From Yponomeuta sedellus (taxonomy: Eukaryota > Arthropoda > Insecta > Lepidoptera > Yponomeutidae): a DNA stretch of 64,000 nucleotides. The position numbers and the translations under genes are program-made. Below the pieces are notes generated by a model. The model searched no databases. It was given only the letters and a program-made list of their open reading frames with translations, and was not told the DNA's origin. The stretch lies in the NCBI GenBank assembly GCA_934045075.1, contig OW203725.1:17358269-17422268 (forward strand), given 5' to 3'. Positions 58,330 through 64,000 of the stretch are shown one piece after another (the first letter of the stretch is position 1; each line of letters starts with the position of its first letter).

Positions 58330-60275
58330 CTAAACCGACAACAAATTTAATACTTCTTTTGATAGAATAGACTTCTTCTTCTGTGGTAACCTTCTTAAAC
58401 TAGAAATATAAGGATCCGAATTAAGGAGAAGTCTATGTATCAAGTCGGTGTTTGTGACAACCCGAGACATTTTCCTCGTGTTGTCACGCCTGAAGAGTTT
58501 GATTAATTTATTGCAAGATTCGGCGGCCTCTTCCGAAAGCTCACCTATTGACAATAATGCGTGTTCAATTACTTCCGACCCATGAATGAGGACCTTATGT
58601 ACAGACGATGGCAAGTTGTACCATGGATAGGTAGCAACAAGTTTACGTGCTGTTTCTAGAGAATACTCTTTAAAAGTGGCGTTATTAATTTTGTATCCCG
58701 ACGAAAGACACTGCAGCAGATTATGACATCTGTCAATAAGGATTTTATCTAATCCAGTAATTTCCGCTGAAACCGCTGAGTTAGAAAAAAACTTTCTGGC
58801 AGTGTTTCCGTCGTTAGATGTGCCACTTCCTCCACTTCGCGGTTTGTCGACTATTAGACCAAGTTTCTGCCTAAACTGTTGCTGCACATGTTGTTTTTTT
58901 TGTGCAAGAAGAGCTTTTTCGTCTGAAGAACGTACCTGCCATTTCTTTATGTCTAATCTATAAGAAACGTGAATTAAATATTCGAAGAATCGGATATACG
59001 AGTGAAGAGGAGATAGTCCAAATTGATAGGTACCACTATCTGCAGTTTTGCTCAGCGATTTATCAATGTCATTCATCTCTTTTGGAGTTGAACCACAAAT
59101 ATAACATCTACTACAAGATGTATCGCTCAGAGCACTGCACACTTTACCATCAACCATGGTTAATTGTAAAGAATGCTGCACTTTTATTTCATATTCACCG
59201 TGAGTGAAAGAAGTCGGTTGTAAACTATCAATTTTAGTCTTGAAATAAGCTTCTTCTTGCACAGAAAGGTCTTTGGATTCTTTGGCAAATTGGAATCGAA
59301 TAGGCCTACAATACCTGGTGGAAGAAGGGCGCGGATTTTTCCAAACTATTTGATCTGGGTCGGAGGTATTGGACTTACAAACCAATTGAAGAGGACAATA
59401 TGAAGTAACAAACATACTGCCATCATCATCGATACCAGAATCTCCAAAAATCTGTTTATATTCGCTGTGCCCCGTACTCCCATCGAAACCCCATTTTCCA
59501 ATCAAAACAAATTCTTTATTAGGGTCAATATTATTCAAAACGGGTTTTTGGGATTCTAGTATCCGGCAAGCAGTATGATCTAACAATGATTGTAATTCTA
59601 CTTCAGCAGATGATTCCGTGATAAACTCTTGCGATGGATAGCACCGCTTCTTAGCTTCTAACACTTTTTGATAAGATGGTAATGCATTAGGTGATTTTGC
59701 ATTAACGAAGTCTTTCACCAAAAGATACTGATGTTTAGTCAGTTTTGTCTCATTTATAAGAGACAAGACTTCGTCAGTGCTGAAATTTAAAGATGCAGCG
59801 GCGTTAGATAGACTAGAATCGTCCAACAAAGAATTTATCGCAGAACTGTCTACTTTACTTAACTCTGCAAGCCTGCGGCGTTTTGATCTCTTGCTACATT
59901 CCTCAAAGTCCTTCCTGTGCTGGTGCTGTTGGGTGCTTGTCGAAGCTTCTGCTGCTGGCCGTTGGGTGTTGTGGCTCCCTACTGTTGCACAAGTTGGCAG
60001 AACGCAAACTTCAATTTCGTTCAGCCAGTCTCCGTACTTAGAGACCATGCGAGAATGGTTGCGCGTGACTTGCTTCCAAATTGCTACCAATCTTGTACAA
60101 ACTTTAGTAACTCTTTTTTCCAAGTCATCAGCAATGTAATTCTCAACATCAGGCAGCAATTGTATTAGGTCTCGAAAAACTCGATGCCAACGCTCCAGTT
60201 CAGATTTGCTGTCTTTAATAGACAGCCAAGTATCTAGTACAAGCATTCTTTTGAAAGAACACTTAATACTAGTAC
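58330..60275 (-). CDS. Transib/RAG1-like transposase, main exon
   Basis: It is predicted to cut both element ends and paste them elsewhere (DDE chemistry, nucleus). An uninterrupted frame of 638 codons follows an ATG at 60246; splicing to the exon at 60622-60640 adds 16 residues (654 in all). Numbered on 654, KWGFDGS holds Asp271, MVDGKVC holds Asp382, and SEEAAESCNK holds Glu592, matching RAG1 Asp600, Asp708 and Glu962. The spacing Asp-Asp is 111 (RAG1 108). CYIC (Cys397, Cys400) and VHKVLIHG (His566, His571) match the RAG1 zinc ligands Cys727/Cys730 and His937/His942. The block WKNPRP..RYCRPIRFQFAKES matches RAG1 PKPNSELCCKP...ADES. It has an N-terminal helical domain, a basic KRSKRRR stretch (nuclear signal) at about 135-141, and a basic tail. 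Gln/His/Ser-rich linkers lie at 105-130. There are no stops or frameshifts. Confidence 0.93.
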
Positions 60276-60621
60276 CTAAAACAAAATAAAAATACGTTAA
60301 AAGCGGATCAAAATAGATACATGTTTCGTAGCAAGTGCTACGCGCCTGCTACGCGTTCAGGCGCGCGGCGTAGCACCTGGCTGCACCTTACAGACGCAGC
60401 ATGACGCAGCTAAATTTGGAGAGGCCTAGTAGTAGACATTGTAACCCATATTTCTATACCAAATTGAATGGTACAAGTAGGTACAAACATAAGTAAAAGC
60501 TTCAACGTAAAAAATATACAGACATAAATACATAAAAAATGCCACGTTGGCGTAGCACTCTATTTAAAAAAAAAATGTAGAAGGAAAAGGCAAAATAGTA
60601 AAGTAAATTAATAATACATAC

Positions 60622-60640
60622 CTGTGACTTCAAATTCCAT
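60622..60640 (-). CDS. Transib-2 transposase, predicted 19-nt first exon
   Basis: ATGGAATTTGAAGTCACAG is followed by the donor GTATGT. A matching acceptor TTTTGTTTTAG ends at 60276. The splice (346-nt intron) joins in frame: MEFEVTG-TSIKCSFKR then MLVLDTW. The alternative is translation from the ATG at 60246 without this exon. Confidence 0.6.
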
Positions 60641-60903
60641 TGTAAAATAGCAGGTCACAGACAAGTTGGAACTTAAACACACGCGTCGCGTCTTGGGCTA
60701 ATTAAAGCACTTGGTGATAACAGGTTGATGACTAATTACTTGTGTTCACTTCGGATGCCGAAAAAGGAATGTTGGGAACAATAGATTGCGAAACCTTTTA
60801 TACCCTCAGGTAGTATGACAATTAGTGGGTAACTGAGCCAGATATCATGGCTTAGCTCAGTCATTGCCATCCGAGTCCTATGACCTACTACGGTACCACC
60901 GTG

Positions 60904-60986
60904 CAATGATGGCACAACCTTGCGCTATGGCGCTCATTAGGGGAGGGCTATGTCCAGCAGTGGACTAATATAGCCTGAAGAAGAAG
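60904..60986 (+). repeat. Family B copy 4, right half
   Basis: CAATGATGGCACAACC through GTCCAGCAGTGGACTAATA, collinear with other family B copies once Transib-2 is removed. Confidence 0.88.
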
Positions 60987-61222
60987 ATATACTATCCAGT
61001 ATTAAGCTCGCTTTTGTACAAATTTGTTTTAGTGCAATAAAGAACTTTCATTCATTAATTTCGTAGTCTACTAAGCAATAGCAGTACAATGTCTTTTCAG
61101 TGGTATCCACCCACGCAAATAAAATAGTCATATCTCACGGTGGAGATAGCCCCGGACGGGACGCCGAGCTACGGTGGACGAGATATACCATTGGAATTCG
61201 ACTGAGTAATACTACTGATAGT
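60987..61222 (+). repeat. Repeat family F, left part
   Basis: Resembles 56228-56430 from about 61060 (TAGTCTACTAAGCAATAGCA). It ends at the duplicated target ACTACTGATAGT (61211-61222) and continues after the PLE at 62872. Confidence 0.6.
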
Positions 61223-62859
61223 ATAGTATTTTCTAAGGTTAACACGAGCAGTAGACATAATTAAAACTGTTTTTATACGGATTTATGCTCGTTTATTACA
61301 TTTTTTACAATTTTCCAACGTTTCGGCACTTTTTCAGGTGCCGTGGTCCCGGATGACTGAGGTGACAGGTGTCTTTTAGAAATCATTAACGGTTAGTTTA
61401 CTACCCTCGGCAAAAATTACAAAAGTTAATTATGAAGTTACGTTCCAAAATAGACAAACCAATTATTTTTTATATAAAGTCAACAATATTGATTATTAGT
61501 AATTGAAGTTAAAATTAAATTTATAAACAAATTACTTTATATGAACTTTAAGATACTGATTATTAATTGAAATTTAATTTATTTTTATTATTTATTCTAC
61601 AGTCACACTTCTAGCAAGGGGGTCTCATGCACTTAAGCACTGGTTCCCATGCTACCGGTATGTTCCAACCACGATCTCTATTAAAATTTGGATGCCGGCG
61701 GATCTCTATTGCCTCGCGTATCATTCTAGGGAAGAAACGGTCTTCTCGGGCTAGAACTTTAACTTTATCGAAATGTATAAAGTGGTTGGTACCGCTAAGT
61801 GTATGCTCGCTGACTGCAGATCTACCTGAGCGCTTATGTTTCACATCTGCGATATGTTCCTTCACCCGCTCAGCTATGGTACGCTTCGTTTGACCAATGT
61901 ACGAGGAACCACATTCACAGTCAAGCTTGTATACTCCTGCCTCTTGTAAGGGAATCCTGTGCTTGACATATCTTTCTTGGCGGCTGGTAGATGGTTCTGA
62001 TTGAGGCGCGTTTTAAAATACTCCCAATTTTGTCAGTCACTCCTCTCACGAAAGGCAGGTAGGCTGGAACTCGCTCGACTGTGTCTGGTTTGACACGTCC
62101 TCCGCGACGGACACACCAATTCATGCAAGATACACCAATTCATGCGAAGTGTCAAGCACAGGATTCCCTTACAAGAGGCAGGAGTATACAAGCTTGACTG
62201 TGAATGTGGTTCCTCGTACATTGGTCAAACGAAGCGTACCATAGCTGAGCGGGTGAAGTAACATATCGCTGATGTGAAACATAAGCGCTCAGGTAGATCT
62301 GCAGTCAGCGAGCATACACTTAGCGGTACCAACCACTTTATACATTTCGATAAAGTTAAAGTTCTAGCCCGAGAAGACCGTTTCTTCCCTAGAATGATAC
62401 GCGAGGCAATAGAGATCCGCCGGCATCCAAATTTTAATAGAGATCGTGGTTGGAACATACCGGTAGCATGGGAACCAGTGCTTAAGTGCATGAGACCCCC
62501 TTGCTAGAAGTGTGACTGTAGAATAAATAATAAAAATAAATTAAATTTCAATTAATAATCAGTATCTTAAAGTTCATATAAAGTAATTTGTTTATAAATT
62601 TAATTTTAACTTCAATTACTAATAATCAATATTGTTGACTTTATATAAAAAATAATTGGTTTGTCTATTTTGGAACGTAACTTCATAATTAACTTTTGTA
62701 ATTTTTGCCGAGGGTAGTAAACTAACCGTTAATGATTTCTAAAAGACACCTGTCACCTCAGTCATCCGGGACCACGGCACCTGAAAAAGTGCCGAAACGT
62801 TGGAAAATTGTAAAAAATGTAATAAACGAGCATAAATCCGTATAAAAACAGTTTTAATT
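61223..62859 (-). mobile_element. Penelope-like element, palindromic insertion
   Basis: Flanked by a perfect 12-bp duplication ACTACTGATAGT (61211-61222 and 62860-62871). Two nearly identical arms (61258-61968 and 62150-62860, about 710 bp) face each other around a 181-bp centre. Each arm carries the GIY-YIG endonuclease coding region and a terminal block AAAACTGTTTTTATACGG ... GTGCCGAAACGTTGG. The centre carries the end of a Penelope reverse transcriptase on the minus strand. The duplicated head-to-head arrangement is in keeping with the odd terminal repeats known in Penelope elements. Confidence 0.85.
61611..62124 (-). pseudogene. Penelope RT C-terminus and GIY-YIG endonuclease, partial
   Basis: Minus-strand reading gives VPAYLPFVRGVTDKIGSILK (a typical segment just after PLE RT) and RTIYQP. 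A frame change near 61985 leads to RYVKHRIPLQEAGVYKLDCE. Then SSYIGQTKRTIAERVKEH follows: the GIY motif is GVY and the YIG motif is intact. The C-terminus ends MRPPC. Nearly all of the RT is absent, so this is a 5'-truncated copy. The second arm (62150-62507, plus) repeats the endonuclease part; a codon near 62258 (GTGAAGTAACAT) carries a stop relative to the first arm. Confidence 0.85.
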
Positions 62860-62914
62860 ACTACTGATAGTGTCAATGAAGCAAACATTACCATACGAAT
62901 ATCTATCTATCTAT

Positions 62915-63340
62915 AATCAGCCCACATCAACCCACTGCTGGGCGTAGGCCTCCTTTTTACTGCGCCATTCCTCACGGTCCTGTGCTAATCTGATCCATTT
63001 CTGACCCGCAATCCTCACGATGTCGTCTGACCATCATGTCGGTGGTCTGCCTACCAACCTCCTTCCCTCCCTTGGCCACCACTCTGATACTGCCTTGGGC
63101 CATTGGCCGTTTTCCCTTCTAGCCAGGTTTCCTGCCCATCTCCACTTTAACTTTGTAATCCGCTTACCAACGTCTTCGACCTTGGTTCTTCGACGAATTT
63201 CTACGTTGAATACGCGGTCCACAAGCGATGTGCCCAGCATGGCACGCTCCATCGCTCTTTGTCCAACTTTTATTTTGTGCATATTTTGCTTGGTATACGA
63301 GTACCTATCATTGAACAACTATGCATTTAAGAGTCTCGCC
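62915..63340 (-). pseudogene. Non-LTR retrotransposon C-terminal fragment
   Basis: The minus strand encodes GQRAMERAMLGTSLVDR, IRRRTKVEDVGKRITKLKWR, WAGNLARRENGQWPKAV and GRRLVGRPPT, followed in another frame by DDIVRIAGQKW and REEWRSKKEAYAQQWVDVG. This is the well-known C-terminus of lepidopteran RTE/R2-like endonuclease-reverse transcriptase elements. It is 5' truncated. Confidence 0.85.
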
Positions 63341-64000
63341 CCTTGACTTACGGAATACAAGTAGTTCTGACCTTATTTGGTAACGCAGAGATCTCGTTAC
63401 GTTTATGCTTATGCTTACTGACTGAGTAGGTATTATTACAAGATGCGTTCGTTTTTAACTGACGATAGCGAATGAAGTGAGGTTTTATTGTGAAATGAAA
63501 CTGATTCAATCCCATTACATCACTGTGGAGCTAGGGGCTGCTACCGTTTCTTGTACGGTTTTATACTATCTATCTACGAAATGGGAAAAACACTTTCATA
63601 TTCGCGATTTCTTTGTGATAAATTTGTACTTATTACGCGTATCAAGGCGACTGGTCATTGCGAGGATTTTAATTACTGACTTCGGAGTCCCTAATCTGTA
63701 TTTTATTTATTTCTATGGAAAATAAAACTGTTGTTTCTTTTTTTAATCTTATTTTATAAGCCATACATCAAAAGATTCTTAAAAAAATAACAATATTGCT
63801 TTAACTTTAGATCTTACTTTAACAATTGGGATTCCTTTTAATGACTATGTTTATCATATTCAGATCTAAGGTTCAGTGCGCCTGTGATGAATATTTAAAA
63901 TCCATCTGTCTTAATTGTCTTGAAATATTACATCGTGTGCCAAGACACCTCGATAAATTATTGTCGTTCCACGATTGAACGTTCTATTTTAAGTAAACTT
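63341..64000. other. No gene seen (probable RB1CC1 intron)
   Basis: AT-rich, short unsupported frames only. Confidence 0.4.

Larger units (their letters stand above)
57960..60903 (-). mobile_element. Transib-2: apparently complete RAG1-like transposon
   Basis: A 2,944-bp insertion flanked by a perfect 5-bp duplication CAATG (57955-57959 and 60904-60908), the length typical of Transib. The left end reads CACACTGGTTCC and the right end, on the minus strand, CACGGTGGTACC; both begin with heptamers like the RAG signal CACAGTG. Further in, both ends share GGTCATAGG and AATGACTG. It encodes one long transposase gene on the minus strand and nothing resembling RAG2. The empty site is seen in family B copies at 2347-2615 and 26222-26485. 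Confidence 0.9.

Noticed and set aside
58902..59207. Plus-strand ORFs inside Transib-2 (also 59777-60168)
   Set aside because: Antisense shadows of the transposase; no RAG2-like kelch pattern.
61300..61350. Functional hammerhead ribozyme
   Set aside because: The CUGANGA half of the core is not found next to the stem; retained only as a hairpin of interest.
61627..61893. Plus-strand 88-codon ORF and its mirror at 62225-62491
   Set aside because: Antisense of the GIY-YIG coding region; duplicated only because the element is palindromic.

Overview
This is an invertebrate nuclear genomic window, almost certainly from a moth or butterfly. The evidence is an ultraspiracle N-terminus of lepidopteran type, AT-rich intergenic DNA, GT-AG introns, and a dense load of repeats in styles familiar from Lepidoptera (tRNA- and 5S rRNA-derived SINEs, mariner, Helitron-like, Penelope, Transib and many TA-flanked MITEs). 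There are no bacterial-type operons.

Three host genes are supported. (1) ultraspiracle (usp, the insect RXR, partner of the ecdysone receptor) is on the minus strand. Its first coding exon is at 28785-28965 and its second at 16170-16380, separated by a 12.4-kb repeat-filled intron. I found no exon for the second zinc finger or ligand-binding domain, so positions 1-16169 are probably the next usp intron and the gene runs off the left edge. (2) An intact, uninterrupted glucose-6-phosphate dehydrogenase frame (493 codons) lies at 42163-43644, plus strand. (3) The 5' part of the autophagy scaffold RB1CC1/FIP200 (Atg17) is on the plus strand with four coding exons (50491-50558, 50734-50936, 52107-52348, 55612-55739). 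About 213 codons are present, so the rest lies beyond 64000 and most of 55740-64000 is probably its fourth intron.

The most notable content is mobile. Two different Transib-type elements, relatives of vertebrate RAG1, occur in one window. Transib-2 (57960-60903, minus) looks complete. It has a 654-residue transposase predicted from two exons, all three catalytic acidic residues and the Cys/His zinc ligands expected from RAG1, heptamer-like CAC..TG ends, and a perfect 5-bp target duplication (CAATG) where it split a repeat whose empty version is visible elsewhere in the window. A 9-bp motif shared by its two ends sits 21 bp from one heptamer and 11 bp from the other, which recalls the 12/23 asymmetry of V(D)J signals. 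Transib-1 (5674-9863, plus) is decayed: it is frameshifted and its catalytic glutamate is replaced by lysine.

Layout: 1-16169, probable usp intron with SINEs, a mariner relic carrying a nested SINE, Transib-1 and several foldbacks. 16170-28965, usp exons 2 and 1 with the large intron between them. 29-39 kb, usp promoter side and sparse DNA with GC-rich islands. 39.2-40.6 kb, a dead jockey-like LINE. 42.0-43.9 kb, G6PD. 44-49 kb, PLE fragments, foldbacks and MITEs. 50.4 kb to the right edge, RB1CC1 with SINEs, Transib-2, a palindromic Penelope-like element (61223-62859) and a LINE 3' relic. All calls are from reading the sequence; no database search was run.
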